Shown: positions 26,130 through 35,739, counted from the first letter of the stretch. The stretch is DNA of 64,000 bases from Halocatena marina (GCF_025913575.1 NZ_CP109785.1:2046001-2110000), one strand, 5' to 3'. Notes: generated from the sequence alone by a model not told the origin. Numbers and translations: made by a program.

Positions 26130-26608
26130 CGCATTGTGGTGAGGAGGCTATCGATCTCCTCGGTCGTGTGCTTTCCAAGCTGGCCACCTTCCTTCGTCGG
26201 GTGTTTGATGCCATCGTGACCACCGCGCGGCGGGTGAAGCCGCATCGTCGGTGACAACCCCTGCTCGCGCAGCGTTGTTTCCTCAGCCACGAGGGCACCA
26301 GCCAGTGAATCGACACTATCGTATTCTGTGTTCTGTTCGACCCACTCGTCGTCGATCGAGTTCGCTTGGTCGTCCTCAGTCTCAGTTGAGATGGGTTTCC
26401 CGCGCGTTTGCAACAACAGCGCAACGACCTCTTCACTCGGTTGACCGTGGGCGATCCAGTCGTTCACCTTCGTGACCATTCCACGGTAGGTGTCTGACTC
26501 TGGAACGAGCGTACAGTGATTGACACGCCCGAGGTTGAGCATCGACATGGTGTCACGGACGCCCTGACTCATGTCGACCTCTCCTCGAACCTGAACGAGA
26601 GCCCGCAT
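26126..26608 (-). CDS. rpl30: Large ribosomal subunit protein uL30
   Basis: A 160-residue uL30, archaeal/eukaryotic long type (RPL7-like), starting [13 protein letters not shown]. Recognisable segments are DTMSMLNLGRVNHCTLVP (residues ~19-36) and the C-terminal PTMRLHPPRGGHDGIKHP. The ATG at 26608 overlaps the uS5 stop; a longer frame reaching to 26731 lies inside uS5 and was rejected. It sits in the central protuberance area of the 50S subunit. Confidence 0.95.
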   Translation of the reverse strand: MRALVQVRGEVDMSQGVRDTMSMLNLGRVNHCTLVPESDTYRGMVTKVNDWIAHGQPSEEVVALLLQTRGKPISTETEDDQANSIDDEWVEQNTEYDSVDSLAGALVAEETTLREQGLSPTMRLHPPRGGHDGIKHPTKEGGQLGKHTTEEIDSLLTTMR

Positions 26609-27234
26609 CAATCTGCCACCTCTAGTTGCTCCGGACGTGGGCCACGTGCCTGTGCGGAGTTTCGAAGCGCGTTGTACGTCGCCTTCGAGAGATTGATCGT
26701 TGTTCGAGTGTTGCCAAAGCTCTTGGTCCATGCATCCTCGACACCTGCAAGTTCGAGGACACTGCGGACGGTCTCACTCGCTGCAAGACCCAGTCCGAGT
26801 GGTGCAGGCATGAGTTCGACAGTAACGCTGCCAGCCTTTCCTGCCGTCTTGCGTGCCAGTGAATGGGAGCCGCCCGCACGGTCTTCCCACGAGCCACTGC
26901 CGCGCTCAACGTTGATGATGTTCAGCTTCGCGATTTCGATCGCCTTCTGAATTGCACCACCAACCTGATCGTCTCGTCCTTCTGCGTAGCCGACGTATCC
27001 GTCTCGATTACCGACGACGACGGCACAGCGGAACTTGACTCGTCGACCCGAGTCAGTCATTCGCTGGACCATGTTAATGTCGAGAACGTCGTCTTCGAGA
27101 TCGGGCAGTAGCTGGTCGACGATCTCCGGCTCCTTCAGCGGGAGACCCGACGCGAGAGCCTGCTCCATCGACGTGATGTCGCCCTCAACGACTTGCTTGC
27201 CCAGCCGGGTACGTGGTTCCCAGCCGTTACTCAT
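26608..27234 (-). CDS. rps5: Small ribosomal subunit protein uS5
   Basis: A 208-residue uS5. The S5 N-terminal dsRNA-binding segment reads [20 protein letters not shown] (residues ~64-83) and is followed by [20 protein letters not shown]; the C-terminal domain contains [20 protein letters not shown]. It contributes to decoding accuracy at the mRNA entry side. Start and stop both overlap neighbours by a few bases (uL18 upstream, uL30 downstream). Confidence 0.97.
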   Translation of the reverse strand: MSNGWEPRTRLGKQVVEGDITSMEQALASGLPLKEPEIVDQLLPDLEDDVLDINMVQRMTDSGRRVKFRCAVVVGNRDGYVGYAEGRDDQVGGAIQKAIEIAKLNIINVERGSGSWEDRAGGSHSLARKTAGKAGSVTVELMPAPLGLGLAASETVRSVLELAGVEDAWTKSFGNTRTTINLSKATYNALRNSAQARGPRPEQLEVAD

Positions 27235-27785
27235 AGCTCATCCTCCAGTCGTTCGCGTACGTCATCGAAGTGTTCTGGTAGTGTTGTTGCATCGAAGTCA
27301 CCGCCGTAGAGCGGTTCATCGAGAGACTCGGCGTACTCTGCGATGTGTTCGCCACGGGTCCGTCCCCAATCAGCGAACACCGATTCGCTGTGCGGAATTT
27401 CGAGACCGGCGTCGATGGCCCCTTCCTGCAGCGCGAACACCTTGTTACCAGGTGTTGCAGTGTTGAGGCCGATATCGAGCACTGCTTCTTCGAGTCCCTC
27501 AGCAAGCGCACGCTTGCCGGCGAGAAAGCCGGTCAAGTACGCTGCCGGAAGGTTTGATGTTGGGGCCTCCCAGCCGAACTCACCGAGATCCGATGAGTGT
27601 GCGCTCGCTGCCGTGTGATCTCCACTTGCTCCTGTGCTCACCAGCTGCGCCCTGATGTGCTTGTTGCTCTTGCGAGCAACGAGGCGTGGCTTGCCGGATT
27701 TCAACAGGCGCAACCGCTGATGGTAGTTCGTTCGTACCTCGCGGCGACGCCGCATCGGTACTTTGTATCGTGGTCCGGTTGCCAT
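27231..27785 (-). CDS. rpl18: Large ribosomal subunit protein uL18
   Basis: A 184-residue uL18, which binds 5S rRNA. It begins [20 protein letters not shown], characteristic of archaeal uL18, followed by [21 protein letters not shown] and a region with the [17 protein letters not shown] motif at ~95-115. Its stop overlaps the uS5 start by 4 bases, and eL19 ends 18 bases upstream of its start. Confidence 0.97.
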   Translation of the reverse strand: MATGPRYKVPMRRRREVRTNYHQRLRLLKSGKPRLVARKSNKHIRAQLVSTGASGDHTAASAHSSDLGEFGWEAPTSNLPAAYLTGFLAGKRALAEGLEEAVLDIGLNTATPGNKVFALQEGAIDAGLEIPHSESVFADWGRTRGEHIAEYAESLDEPLYGGDFDATTLPEHFDDVRERLEDEL

Positions 27786-27803
27786 GATTTGATGTGATTT
27801 GAT

Positions 27804-28247
27804 TCAGTAGTTGTTCGTAATGTATCGTTCGAGGTCGCCCACGCTGTCGAACCCGCCACCGCTTGCTCTGTTGTACAACTCACGGTATGCAGAACGCGAG
27901 AGGTCTCCCTCATCGCGGAGTTCACGCAGCCGTTTGCGCTGTGCGCGGATGCGACTCTCCCATTCCTCCTTCGAATTCTGTCGTGCGCCCGCGGTTCCCC
28001 GCCGGGACCCGTGTCCCTTCAGGTGACCGTACGCACGCTTTTTGTTGCGTTCACGGGCGCGACCACGCGAATTCGAACGCTTCTCTCGTTTCGATTTGAT
28101 GACACCGCGATCGATGAGATCGCGGATGTCTTCCCGAGTGATCGCATCAGCGATCTCGTCCTGTGCGCCAGGATCGAGCCAGACGCGGTTTTTCCCGACG
28201 TCGAGCTCGTCTGCAGCCAGTCGTTTCTGGTTTTTGAGATTACTCAT
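27804..28247 (-). CDS. rpl19e: Large ribosomal subunit protein eL19
   Basis: A 147-residue eL19 of archaeal/eukaryotic type: N-terminal [20 protein letters not shown] with RVWLDP, a basic linker ([19 protein letters not shown], residues ~56-74), then [11 protein letters not shown] and a C-terminal helical region. It bridges to the small subunit. It overlaps the end of the eL32 gene by 8 bases. Confidence 0.97.
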   Translation of the reverse strand: MSNLKNQKRLAADELDVGKNRVWLDPGAQDEIADAITREDIRDLIDRGVIKSKREKRSNSRGRARERNKKRAYGHLKGHGSRRGTAGARQNSKEEWESRIRAQRKRLRELRDEGDLSRSAYRELYNRASGGGFDSVGDLERYITNNY

Positions 28248-28983
28248 TGTCTACAGACACCTCCACGTACGTCGGATTGAGGATGCGGATTCCAGCGTCT
28301 TCGGCGTCCTCCTCGATACGTTCGCGCTTTCGTGCGCCAACAGTCGAGGCAATACGAGCCGCTTGGGTATCGCCATCAATACCGTCGAGATCGTCCGTGT
28401 TGAAGACACGAACTTCCTCGAATCCGCTCGGGTGACGACCACGGACCGCTTTCGGCGTTCGGTAGCCAGCTTCGACTGTCTGACCTTTGCCTTTGATCCC
28501 TCGTCGCTGCTTCGAGAGGTTTCCACGTGGGCGTCGCCACGATTCTGGCGTCCGCTTTTTCTTGTGGTGATCTTGTCGCTTGAACGACGGTTTCCCTTCT
28601 CGTGTTCGTCGTCCGAGCAGCCGTTCAGTCGTCTCATCGAGATCAGGCGTCTTATCAGCGAGTCCACGCGGACGCAACACTGTCTCGGTTTCGTCCGTTG
28701 ATGGCTCCTCTTCGGCGCCTTCTTCCTCAATTTCGGCTTGCGTTTCCTCCTCGATTTCGAGTTCACCGATATCGGCCTTGATACGCGCAGCGAGCGCGTT
28801 ACCAATGCTCGGTACGTCAGCGAGATCAGACTGGCTTGCTGCGCGAATGTCGTCAATCGACTCGTATCCAGCCTCCCGCAACGATTCGGCCTTGACCTCG
28901 CCGATACCACTGATATCAGTGAGTGAAGCACTCACGTCCGATTCGGTCTGGTCTTCGATTTCTGTTTCTGATTCGTCTGCCAT
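28240..28983 (-). CDS. rpl32e: Large ribosomal subunit protein eL32 with helix-hairpin-helix extension
   Basis: A 247-residue protein. The conserved eL32 domain is in the C-terminal half ([20 protein letters not shown] onwards, with [14 protein letters not shown]). The first ~110 residues are an acidic haloarchaeal extension with two helix-hairpin-helix-like turns ([18 protein letters not shown] and [13 protein letters not shown]) and an Glu-rich linker. Such extensions are known in haloarchaeal eL32. The start overlaps the uL6 stop (ATGA). Confidence 0.96.
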   Translation of the reverse strand: MADESETEIEDQTESDVSASLTDISGIGEVKAESLREAGYESIDDIRAASQSDLADVPSIGNALAARIKADIGELEIEEETQAEIEEEGAEEEPSTDETETVLRPRGLADKTPDLDETTERLLGRRTREGKPSFKRQDHHKKKRTPESWRRPRGNLSKQRRGIKGKGQTVEAGYRTPKAVRGRHPSGFEEVRVFNTDDLDGIDGDTQAARIASTVGARKRERIEEDAEDAGIRILNPTYVEVSVDNE

Positions 28984-29537
28984 CAGGCTTCACCTCGGTT
29001 CGGTTTCTGCGTGATGTAGACGCCGTCTTGGAAGACACGAGGGTCTTTATCGGTCACGCGTGTCAGCTGCTCTATGTCAGCAGCGGTCTGTCCGACGGCT
29101 TCGATATCAGGACCCGAGAGAGTTAGCTCCTCACCGCTGACTTGTACCTCGGTGTCACCGTGGATCTCCGTTCGACGCGCGGATTTCTCGCCGAGGAAAT
29201 TCGAGATGACAACTTCATCTCCCTCGACACTCACTTGCATCGGAAAGTGTGAGTAGAGAACTTCCATCTCGTATTCCCATCCTTCAGTCACGCCGTGAAT
29301 CATATTCTTGACGTGGCTTTCGAACGTTCCCACGGTCGCGAGCGTCTTCGCGTCCGTGTTGTCGCTCTCGAATGTTACCACACCGCCATCGTCGTCACTG
29401 TCATCGACAGTGACGCTGATATCGGGATACCACAGCCGCCGCGTCACCGCGCCCGTTGGTCCCTCGATCGTGAGATCGAGATGATCAATCGACGCGTCGA
29501 CATCGTCTGATAGTTTTATTTCTGTTTCGACAGTCAT
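28983..29537 (-). CDS. rpl6: Large ribosomal subunit protein uL6
   Basis: A 184-residue uL6 of two similar domains, starting [14 protein letters not shown]. The [19 protein letters not shown] stretch (residues ~25-43) and the C-terminal [22 protein letters not shown] plus [10 protein letters not shown] are family signatures. It lies near the factor-binding site. The start at 29537 overlaps the uS8 stop; a longer frame to 29666 falls within uS8 and was discarded. Confidence 0.97.
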   Translation of the reverse strand: MTVETEIKLSDDVDASIDHLDLTIEGPTGAVTRRLWYPDISVTVDDSDDDGGVVTFESDNTDAKTLATVGTFESHVKNMIHGVTEGWEYEMEVLYSHFPMQVSVEGDEVVISNFLGEKSARRTEIHGDTEVQVSGEELTLSGPDIEAVGQTAADIEQLTRVTDKDPRVFQDGVYITQKPNRGEA

Positions 29538-29929
29538 CAGTACACGTATGCGATTACTTGGCCACCGACACCCTGTTCGCGGGCTTCGTAGTGGCTCATG
29601 ATGCCGCTGCTCGTCGTCACGATGAGCGTCCCGTAATCGCGCGCAGGGAGATACCGTTTCTCCCACGTCTCGAACTCGTCGACACTAGCCGAGTATCGCG
29701 GTGTTACAGGTCCGCACTCGTTGATGGCACCTTTTAGATCGACCTCGAACTCGCCGGCTTTGCCATCATCGACGTACTGGAAGCCGTCGATATACCCGAA
29801 GTCATAGAAGACTTCGAGGACGCTGCCAATGATGTTCGAGGCGGGCGATACCGTGTGGCTGAGATGCCCTACGCTCTCGGCGTTGTCGACTCCCGAAAGC
29901 GCATTGCTGAGTGGATCGTTGTCCGCCAT
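29537..29929 (-). CDS. rps8: Small ribosomal subunit protein uS8
   Basis: A 130-residue uS8 starting MADNDPLSNALSGVDNAESVG, close to other haloarchaeal uS8 proteins. The C-terminal rRNA-binding core has ARDYGTLIVTTSSGIMSHYE (residues ~95-114). The start at 29929 follows the uS14 stop after 2 bases; the longer frame extends into uS14 and was rejected. uS8 binds helix 21 of 16S rRNA. Confidence 0.97.
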   Translation of the reverse strand: MADNDPLSNALSGVDNAESVGHLSHTVSPASNIIGSVLEVFYDFGYIDGFQYVDDGKAGEFEVDLKGAINECGPVTPRYSASVDEFETWEKRYLPARDYGTLIVTTSSGIMSHYEAREQGVGGQVIAYVY

Positions 29930-29931
29930 AG

Positions 29932-30105
29932 TTAGCTGTACTTTTTGAATCCCATCTCGCGGGCGATTTCGCGGAAGCACTGCCGGCAGAGCCAGATGTC
30001 GTACTTACCGACTAACCCCTGCTTTCGTTCGCAGCGCTGACACTCCTGAACCTGCTCGGTTCGCTTCGAGGCGTGCTCGCCCGTCTGTGTTCTACTTTCA
30101 CTCAT
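29932..30105 (-). CDS. rps14: Small ribosomal subunit protein uS14 (zinc-binding type)
   Basis: A 57-residue protein translated directly from the sequence: [20 protein letters not shown], then [10 protein letters not shown], a [15 protein letters not shown] segment and the end MGFKKYS. The two Cys-x-x-Cys pairs (CQRC near residue 22 and CRQC near 40) form the zinc site. The GFKKYS ending is typical of archaeal uS14. It fills the space between uL5 and uS8, with 2 bases to uS8 and 4 bases from the uL5 stop, as expected in the spc operon. Because it is so short, it is easily lost by ORF cut-offs. Confidence 0.95.
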   Translation of the reverse strand: MSESRTQTGEHASKRTEQVQECQRCERKQGLVGKYDIWLCRQCFREIAREMGFKKYS

Positions 30106-30109
30106 TGTG

Positions 30110-30643
30110 TTACTGTACCGTTGTATCGAACTCCTGTTCGAGGAACGCGATTGCGTCCTCGATGGTGAGTCGATGGTTCGAGGGGATCTGTCGATGGACC
30201 TTGTCTCGCTTTCTGACGCGGTATCCCGGTCGAACGAGATTCACCGTCACATCGAGTCCGTAGATCCCAACGTTCGGATCGTACTCCTGTCCCTCGAAGT
30301 TGGTGTGCTCTTCGATACCGAAGCTGAAGTTCCCCGATTCGTCGAACTGCTTGTACTCGATTTCGACGAACGAAAGCGTCGTATTGAGGAACTCACGAGC
30401 ATCATCGCCACGAAGAGTCACCTTCGCGCCGATTGGGTCACCCTCACGGATACCGAAGTCCGGAACGGTGCGTTCTGCAACCGTTCGAACCGGTTCCTGA
30501 TCGGTGACTTCAGTGAGGATGTCTTCGGCATCTGCGAGCCGACGGCCACCCTCACCGATGCCCATGTGGACAACGACTTTCTCGATGACCGGTTCGCGCA
30601 TCTCGTGGAACGGCTTGTCCTGAGATTCGCTCTCACTGCTCAC
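30110..30643 (-). CDS. rpl5: Large ribosomal subunit protein uL5
   Basis: A 177-residue uL5 with [26 protein letters not shown] (split: [16 protein letters not shown], residues ~18-33, then [10 protein letters not shown]), [20 protein letters not shown] and the segment [20 protein letters not shown]. It binds 5S rRNA in the central protuberance. The start overlaps the eS4 stop by 4 bases. Confidence 0.97.
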   Translation of the reverse strand: MSSESESQDKPFHEMREPVIEKVVVHMGIGEGGRRLADAEDILTEVTDQEPVRTVAERTVPDFGIREGDPIGAKVTLRGDDAREFLNTTLSFVEIEYKQFDESGNFSFGIEEHTNFEGQEYDPNVGIYGLDVTVNLVRPGYRVRKRDKVHRQIPSNHRLTIEDAIAFLEQEFDTTVQ

Positions 30644-31395
30644 GTGTCATCCACCTCTGCTTCGCCTTCGTTTTCGTTTTCGTCGGCAGCACTGTCTCCA
30701 TCAAGGAAGTTCTCGTCGATGACGACGACGTACTCCTCGACGGTCTCGAAACCGCCATTGTCATCGTCTTCTTGTGAGACAGTGACGCCGTTTGGGGAGC
30801 TTCCGGAAGTGACCGTAATCTCCTCAATTCGTCCGATCTCTCCCGCATGACGTCCCTGAACAGCCGTGACGAGTTCACCCTCCTCGTAGGCGAAGTGGGC
30901 GAGAATCTCATCGTTCTCGGTAGCGACGACGATTGAGTCACCGCAGCTGACAGACTCATCGTCGGTCAGCAGCGTCTGTCCATCGTGAAGGCCAAGTTGG
31001 ATCTGTCCGCCCTTGATGTGGCGTTTGTCCGTGACCTTTCCGAGTTTGCCGTCGGTGTCTTCGGCGTCGATTGGCGTCAGTGCGAGCCGTCCACCCTCAT
31101 CAGGGAAGACACGGTAGTACTCATCGCGTTCGGCGAACGAGATGATATCGAACATCCCAACAGGACGACGAACGTCCGATGGTAGCTCACCGTTGACCAG
31201 CACACTCCCCTGTGAGAGGGCGTACTGTGCCTCTTTTTTCGAGTCGGCGTAGCCGAGCACGTCGCGGAGCAAGATGAGCAAGGGAACTCCTGACTCACCG
31301 TGCGGGCCTGCGCCCGCTTTGACAGTATAATGTTGCTCCTTGCGTGCAACCGGCCACGACTTCGGTACCGAAAGTCGCTTTTGATGTTTACTCAT
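30640..31395 (-). CDS. rps4e: Small ribosomal subunit protein eS4
   Basis: A 251-residue eS4 beginning [20 protein letters not shown]. It has an S4-type RNA-binding region ([20 protein letters not shown], residues ~56-75) and a KOW-like region ([20 protein letters not shown]). It ends in an acidic tail ([20 protein letters not shown]). Start overlaps the uL24 stop by 4 bases. An archaeal/eukaryotic-specific member of the spc operon. Confidence 0.97.
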   Translation of the reverse strand: MSKHQKRLSVPKSWPVARKEQHYTVKAGAGPHGESGVPLLILLRDVLGYADSKKEAQYALSQGSVLVNGELPSDVRRPVGMFDIISFAERDEYYRVFPDEGGRLALTPIDAEDTDGKLGKVTDKRHIKGGQIQLGLHDGQTLLTDDESVSCGDSIVVATENDEILAHFAYEEGELVTAVQGRHAGEIGRIEEITVTSGSSPNGVTVSQEDDDNGGFETVEEYVVVIDENFLDGDSAADENENEGEAEVDDT

Positions 31396-31748
31396 TCGTT
31401 CTCCTCCGTCAGGCGCGCCTCGCGTCGATCATCCGAAAGGTCGAGATCAGTCACGCGAACGTTGCTCGCATCGAGTGGCCGTGGCACTTCCTCGCCGTCG
31501 GCCTTCTCTAGCGTCACGTCCTCGACGTGAATGATCGCCTTCCGCAGATCCACGTTCACGACTTCAGCCTCTTCGCCCGCGAAATCGCCGCGAAGCACCT
31601 CGACGGTGTCACCGGCGTTGACGCGAACGGAGCGCTGGCCGTATTCCTCTCTCAGCTCCTCCGAGAGAGGTGAGCGGACCTGCTTGTGGCGCTCGTGCAG
31701 CGGTGCGCGCTGTTGATTGATCCGTTGTTTGCGTGGTTGTCGAGTCAT
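31392..31748 (-). CDS. rpl24: Large ribosomal subunit protein uL24
   Basis: A 118-residue uL24 with the N-terminal [20 protein letters not shown] and the KOW motif region [20 protein letters not shown] (residues ~42-61). It starts 58 bases after the uL14 gene, the widest gap in this part of the operon, which holds a short tandem repeat. An assembly-initiating protein of the 50S subunit. Confidence 0.96.
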   Translation of the reverse strand: MTRQPRKQRINQQRAPLHERHKQVRSPLSEELREEYGQRSVRVNAGDTVEVLRGDFAGEEAEVVNVDLRKAIIHVEDVTLEKADGEEVPRPLDASNVRVTDLDLSDDRREARLTEENE

Positions 31749-31750
31749 AC

Positions 31751-31780
31751 TCAGTTCGATTCAGTTCGATTCAGTTCGGT
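31751..31780. repeat. Three tandem copies of a 10-base repeat in the uL24-uL14 gap
   Basis: TCAGTTCGAT occurs twice in a row, followed by TCAGTTCGGT. The repeats sit immediately upstream of the uL24 start, an unusual feature inside a ribosomal operon. Confidence 0.8.
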
Positions 31781-31806
31781 GATCACGTTTGTATACACAC
31801 TCACGT

Positions 31807-32205
31807 TTAGACGATCATCGTCGCCGTGCTGGCGACACTTCCGAACCGTTCTGCGACCTCTCGTGCGATGGGGCCTTTGATCTCGGTTCCGCGGGGATCG
31901 TGATTTTCATCCACGATGACTGCCGCGTTATCTTCGAACTTTACGCGGGTCCCGCTTGGCCGTCTGATCGACTTACGTTGTCGAATGACGACTGCCTTGA
32001 GCACCTGGCGGCGCATTTCTGGCGTCCCTTTTGTAACCGAAACAGTGACGAGGTCACCGAGTCCGGCCTTCGGGTGACGGTTTTTCGTACCGCCATAGCC
32101 ATCGACACTGATGACTTTCAGTTCGCGCGCGCCAGTGTTATCGGCGCAGGTGACGAGTGAGCCTTTTTCGAGGCCTTGCGTAACGTCAGCGTTGAGCGCC
32201 CGCAT
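31807..32205 (-). CDS. rpl14: Large ribosomal subunit protein uL14
   Basis: A 132-residue uL14 starting [20 protein letters not shown]; the [18 protein letters not shown] segment (residues ~19-36) and the C-terminal [17 protein letters not shown] identify it. The ATG at 32205 overlaps the uS17 stop (ATGA); the GTG one codon upstream is unlikely. uL14 contacts the small subunit. Confidence 0.97.
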   Translation of the reverse strand: MRALNADVTQGLEKGSLVTCADNTGARELKVISVDGYGGTKNRHPKAGLGDLVTVSVTKGTPEMRRQVLKAVVIRQRKSIRRPSGTRVKFEDNAAVIVDENHDPRGTEIKGPIAREVAERFGSVASTATMIV

Positions 32206-32567
32206 CACTCCTCACCCCCATTTTCACCAGCCGCCGAGGTAACCTCGACGACCACGTGTGATTTCGTCTTCGAGAGTGGTCGCGTCTCTGCTATTTTCAC
32301 GACATCGTCGGTCGAGAGCGGCTCGAGCACGCCGGGCACGTGTGCCGGGATGCGCGAGCGTCGCTTCATATACCGGTCGTACTTCGGCACCTTCACCTCG
32401 TACTCCCGCTCGACGATGACGGTCCGTTCCATATCCGTCGAAACGACTCGCCCCTCGATCACCTGTCCGCGAACGGATAGGCGACCATAGAACGGGCACG
32501 TTTCGTAATCGTAGTCCTCCGGGCTTTCCGGCTCCGGTGGTTGCTCTACGTCGAGTCCTATTGCCAT
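32205..32567 (-). CDS. rps17: Small ribosomal subunit protein uS17
   Basis: A 120-residue uS17 with [20 protein letters not shown] (residues ~23-42), followed by [20 protein letters not shown] and a short HVPG stretch and the [13 protein letters not shown] end, all typical of archaeal uS17. An OB-fold rRNA-binding protein. It overlaps Rnp1 by 10 bases at its start. Confidence 0.97.
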   Translation of the reverse strand: MAIGLDVEQPPEPESPEDYDYETCPFYGRLSVRGQVIEGRVVSTDMERTVIVEREYEVKVPKYDRYMKRRSRIPAHVPGVLEPLSTDDVVKIAETRPLSKTKSHVVVEVTSAAGENGGEE

Positions 32568-32842
32568 TGTGAACCTCTTGTGCGTTCGGTGCGTCGAGCC
32601 GGTCGTGCGATCAGTCGTTCGCCATCGACGGTGACATAGTCACCGTCTGGAAGCGCAAACTCGAACGTCACGACACCCTTCGGCACCTGTCGCGCCCGAG
32701 AACCCTCCGAGATGGTGAGGGTGTGCATCGTCTCCATGACGATGTCACCTTCACACCCGAGAAGTGTCGGGTCACACGACTCGACGACCTGCACTCGCAG
32801 GCCAATGAGTTCGTGTCGCGGAAGGGTTTCGGTAGTCAACAT
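32558..32842 (-). CDS. rnp1: Ribonuclease P protein component 1 (Rpp29/Pop4 homologue)
   Basis: A 94-residue Sm-like barrel protein: HELIGLRVQVVESCDPTLLG (residues ~10-29), CEGDIVMETMHTL and RQVPKGVVTFEFALP. It is a protein subunit of RNase P, which trims the 5' leader of pre-tRNAs. Its place between uL29 and uS17 is standard in archaea. It overlaps uS17 by 10 bases, and uL29 ends 6 bases upstream. Confidence 0.95.
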   Translation of the reverse strand: MLTTETLPRHELIGLRVQVVESCDPTLLGCEGDIVMETMHTLTISEGSRARQVPKGVVTFEFALPDGDYVTVDGERLIARPARRTERTRGSQWQ

Positions 32843-32848
32843 ACTATT

Positions 32849-33061
32849 CTATTCGTCTTCGAAATCGCCCTCTTCGCGCTGGATCGTCTTGATCCGCGCA
32901 ATCGCACGGCGAAGCTCTTTGATTTCGCCTGGATTATCTGGGGCGCCGCCAGTCGCTTGTACAGCGCGATCGTTGAGCAGTTCTGTCTCGAGATCGTCCA
33001 GCTCCGCTTGACGTTCAAGCGGCGACATGTCTCGAAGCTCTTCAGCACTGATGATCGACAT
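32849..33061 (-). CDS. rpl29: Large ribosomal subunit protein uL29
   Basis: A 70-residue two-helix protein: AEELRDMSPLERQAELDDLE, followed by TELLNDRAVQATGG and IKELRRAIARIKTIQREE, the archaeal uL29 pattern. It lies at the exit tunnel. Its start abuts the uS3 stop with no spacing (33061/33062). Confidence 0.95.
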   Translation of the reverse strand: MSIISAEELRDMSPLERQAELDDLETELLNDRAVQATGGAPDNPGEIKELRRAIARIKTIQREEGDFEDE

Positions 33062-34066
33062 TTACTCTTGCACCTCCGAATCAGCATTCGAGTCAGAGTC
33101 TGAATCCGAATCTGAGCTACCGTCATCGGCAGCTGCAGCCGTTTCGGCTTCTTCATCGTCAGCATCCTCGGTATCGGCTTCCATCTCATCGAGAAGATCT
33201 TCTGCTTCGGTTTCGACCTCCTCATCGAGTTCATCGAGTTCCGCTTCGATGTCGCCTTCTTCGGGAGGAGTAATTTGTGTGTCCTCATCGAGGACTTCTT
33301 CCTCGAAGACCTCCTCCTCTGCCGTCTCCGCGCTGGTTTCGTCCTGCGATTGCGTCTGGGTACTATCCTGATCGCTGGGTTCGGATTCTTCGTCGGTGTC
33401 GCCTTCTCCAGCGAGTAGTTCCTCGACGCCCTCTTTCTCTTCCGGTTCGATGATGTACTCGGAGATGTCGACGTCCTCCTGAACTTGGAAGTCGTCGGGC
33501 AGCTCGGCGTTTGGCGGAATGATTTTCACCGTCACACCGATTGTACCGAGCTTCATGACCGCGACGCTTTGGCCATCATCGACGATGGCGTCCGCGGGTT
33601 CACCGTTGTGCTTGATGTAGCCCCGGTTGAATTTCTCGACACGCGATCGTGCGCCCGTGACCTTCCCAGACAGGACGATCTCGGCACCCAGTGCACCCGA
33701 ATCCATGATGCGATCAATGGTGGTGTGGCCAGCTTTTCGGAAGTACCAGCCACGTTCGAGCGCGTTTGCGAGCCGATCAGCGACGATCTGAGCGTTCAGA
33801 TCCGGTTCGTCGACTTCTTGAACGTCGATTTGTGGATCGTCGAGATCGAACCGTTGTTCGAGTTCCGACGTGATCTTCCGGATGTTCTTCCCGCCTTTGC
33901 CGATCACCATTCCGGGCTTTTCGGCTTTTAGGACGATCTGTGTCCCCATCGGGGTTTTGGCAACATCCATGCCGCCGTAGCCCGCTCGATCGAGTTCTGT
34001 TTGGAAGAACTCGTTGATCTGTGTCCGCTGGATTCCATCGGCGATGAATTGGTGTTCGTCAGCCAT
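33062..34066 (-). CDS. rps3: Small ribosomal subunit protein uS3 with long acidic tail
   Basis: A 334-residue uS3. The KH domain is at ~40-90 with VIGKGGKNIRKITSEL. The C-terminal domain contains GAEIVLSGKVTGARSRVEKF (~128-147). From about residue 210 onward the protein is a very acidic, Ser/Glu/Asp-rich, probably disordered tail of some 125 residues. Shorter acidic tails are usual in haloarchaeal uS3. It sits at the mRNA entry channel. Neighbours on both sides abut without spacing. Confidence 0.96.
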   Translation of the reverse strand: MADEHQFIADGIQRTQINEFFQTELDRAGYGGMDVAKTPMGTQIVLKAEKPGMVIGKGGKNIRKITSELEQRFDLDDPQIDVQEVDEPDLNAQIVADRLANALERGWYFRKAGHTTIDRIMDSGALGAEIVLSGKVTGARSRVEKFNRGYIKHNGEPADAIVDDGQSVAVMKLGTIGVTVKIIPPNAELPDDFQVQEDVDISEYIIEPEEKEGVEELLAGEGDTDEESEPSDQDSTQTQSQDETSAETAEEEVFEEEVLDEDTQITPPEEGDIEAELDELDEEVETEAEDLLDEMEADTEDADDEEAETAAAADDGSSDSDSDSDSNADSEVQE

Positions 34067-34543
34067 CTATTCGCTCACCTCTGTGTCGGTGTCCTCGCTC
34101 AAGACGAGTTCGACGTCGACCTGTGGCGTGTTCCACGCGGTCGCACGACCCATCGCTCTCGGCTTTCGACCGGGACTTTCGCCGACCTTGTGTGCCGCGA
34201 TATGCATGATCTCCATCGACGTGCCGTCGAATCCCTGATGGTCGGCGTTCGAGACGCCGTTTTCGAGCAGGTCGAGGAACGCATTGCTGACCTTTTCGGG
34301 ATATCGACCGGCATCCCAGCCATCGATATCATTCCGGTGACCAACACCGCTGTTGTGGGACTTGAACGGCACTGACCGCTCGCCGTCGATAACGGCGTTG
34401 AGATACTCCATTGCCTCGTCGGCAGTCATCCCTTTGATGGTGCGGGCGATCTCCTTGCTGTGCTTGTGACTCATGTGACGCTCCCGGAGCATCGCTTTCG
34501 CCGTTGTGTCCGGGTCTGCGTCGACACTGTAGCTGATTCCCAT
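34067..34543 (-). CDS. rpl22: Large ribosomal subunit protein uL22
   Basis: A 158-residue uL22 starting MGISYSVDADPDTTAKAMLR. Segments SHKHSKEIARTIKGMTADEA (residues ~25-44), VGHRNDIDGWDAGRYPEKVS and MHIAAHKVGESPGRKPRAMG identify it; it lines the exit tunnel. The start at 34543 leaves 1 base to uS19. A longer frame reaching 34792 runs inside uS19 and was rejected. Confidence 0.96.
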   Translation of the reverse strand: MGISYSVDADPDTTAKAMLRERHMSHKHSKEIARTIKGMTADEAMEYLNAVIDGERSVPFKSHNSGVGHRNDIDGWDAGRYPEKVSNAFLDLLENGVSNADHQGFDGTSMEIMHIAAHKVGESPGRKPRAMGRATAWNTPQVDVELVLSEDTDTEVSE

Positions 34544-34544
34544 A

Positions 34545-34979
34545 TTATTTGAGTGGTACGAACTTCGAGGAGCGTGTCGCACCAATACCGGCCTGACCGT
34601 GCTCGACCGACCGTCGCGTGAGCACAAACTCACCGAGGTAGTGACCAAGCATCTCCGGTTGGACACGCACCCGCTCGAAGTTCTGTCCATCGTAGACCGC
34701 GAACGTCTTATCGACGAACTGCGGCAGGATGGGCATATCGCGCAGGTGTGTCCGAAGTGGCCGGTTTGCCGACTCCTCCGAGTCACGCGCATCTGCCTTC
34801 TCGAACAGCTTTTCCTGTTCGGTGGTCAGACCGCGATTGATACTTCGCCGCTTTCGTGCGGGGAGCAGTTCTGCGAACTCCGTTACCTCCATGTCACGGA
34901 GTTCTGGGAGCGTATAGCCACGATACGTGAACTCTTCGTCCGAGTCGCGGCCGATCTGGTAATCCGAATTTGAACTCAT
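34545..34979 (-). CDS. rps19: Small ribosomal subunit protein uS19
   Basis: A 144-residue uS19 of archaeal/eukaryotic (S15) type: [20 protein letters not shown] (residues ~17-36), [14 protein letters not shown] and the conserved C-terminal [20 protein letters not shown] with [14 protein letters not shown]. It contacts the tRNA at the head of the 30S subunit. Confidence 0.97.
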   Translation of the reverse strand: MSSNSDYQIGRDSDEEFTYRGYTLPELRDMEVTEFAELLPARKRRSINRGLTTEQEKLFEKADARDSEESANRPLRTHLRDMPILPQFVDKTFAVYDGQNFERVRVQPEMLGHYLGEFVLTRRSVEHGQAGIGATRSSKFVPLK

Positions 34980-35010
34980 ATGTCAGATCACTGTGATTGT
35001 TAGTTTCATC

Positions 35011-35739
35011 TCATCTCCCTTTGCCACCGCGGCCAGTCCGGCGGGATGCGATGTCACCGACCTTACGTCCCGGCGGCGCATCTCTCGATACACTTTTCGG
35101 TTGGCCTGGGTGTTGACGGCCACCACCACCGAACGGGTGATCGACCGCATTCATCGCAACTCCACGCACGCGTGGCCATTTTGTGCCACGAGCACGCATC
35201 TTGTGATATTTATTTCCGGCTTTCACGAACGGTTTCTCGGTTCGACCACCGCCAGCAACCACACCAATCGTGGCGCGACAGTCTGGCGAAAGTCGACGGA
35301 CCTCACCACTCGGGAGTTGAACCACCGCAGCGTTGCGGTCGTGGGCGAGCAGCGTCGCACTCACGCCCGATGCGCGAGCGAACTTGCCACCGTCTCCGGC
35401 TTGCCGCTCGACGTTACACACTGGAACTCCTTCCGGGATCTCGCGGAGCGGAAGCGTGTTGCCCGGTGAGATCTCGGCGCTGATGCCGATCTGGATCTCA
35501 TCGCCGACGGTGATGCCTTCGGGCGCAAGCACAAGTCGCTGGTCGCCGTCTTCGAATTCGACGGCCGCGATGGGTGCTGCGCGCGCTGGATCGTGTTCGA
35601 TGTCGACAATCTCTCCACTGAGGACATCCGTTCCTTCCTCGTTCGTTCGGTGAGAGAGGTTGGCCTTGTATCGATTCGAGGGAGCACGGAACGTCGGTGT
35701 TCCGCGACCACGTCGCTGACCGAGGATGCGTCGTCCCAC
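35011..35739 (-). CDS. rpl2: Large ribosomal subunit protein uL2
   Basis: A 242-residue uL2 starting MGRRILGQRRGRGTPTFRAP. The OB-like and SH3-like domains are covered, and the C-terminal RGVAMNAVDHPFGGGGRQHP segment (about residue 195 on) holds the conserved His near the peptidyl transferase centre. It ends in a Lys/Arg/Gly-rich tail. Separated from uS19 by 31 bases. Confidence 0.97.
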   Translation of the reverse strand: MGRRILGQRRGRGTPTFRAPSNRYKANLSHRTNEEGTDVLSGEIVDIEHDPARAAPIAAVEFEDGDQRLVLAPEGITVGDEIQIGISAEISPGNTLPLREIPEGVPVCNVERQAGDGGKFARASGVSATLLAHDRNAAVVQLPSGEVRRLSPDCRATIGVVAGGGRTEKPFVKAGNKYHKMRARGTKWPRVRGVAMNAVDHPFGGGGRQHPGQPKSVSRDAPPGRKVGDIASRRTGRGGKGR

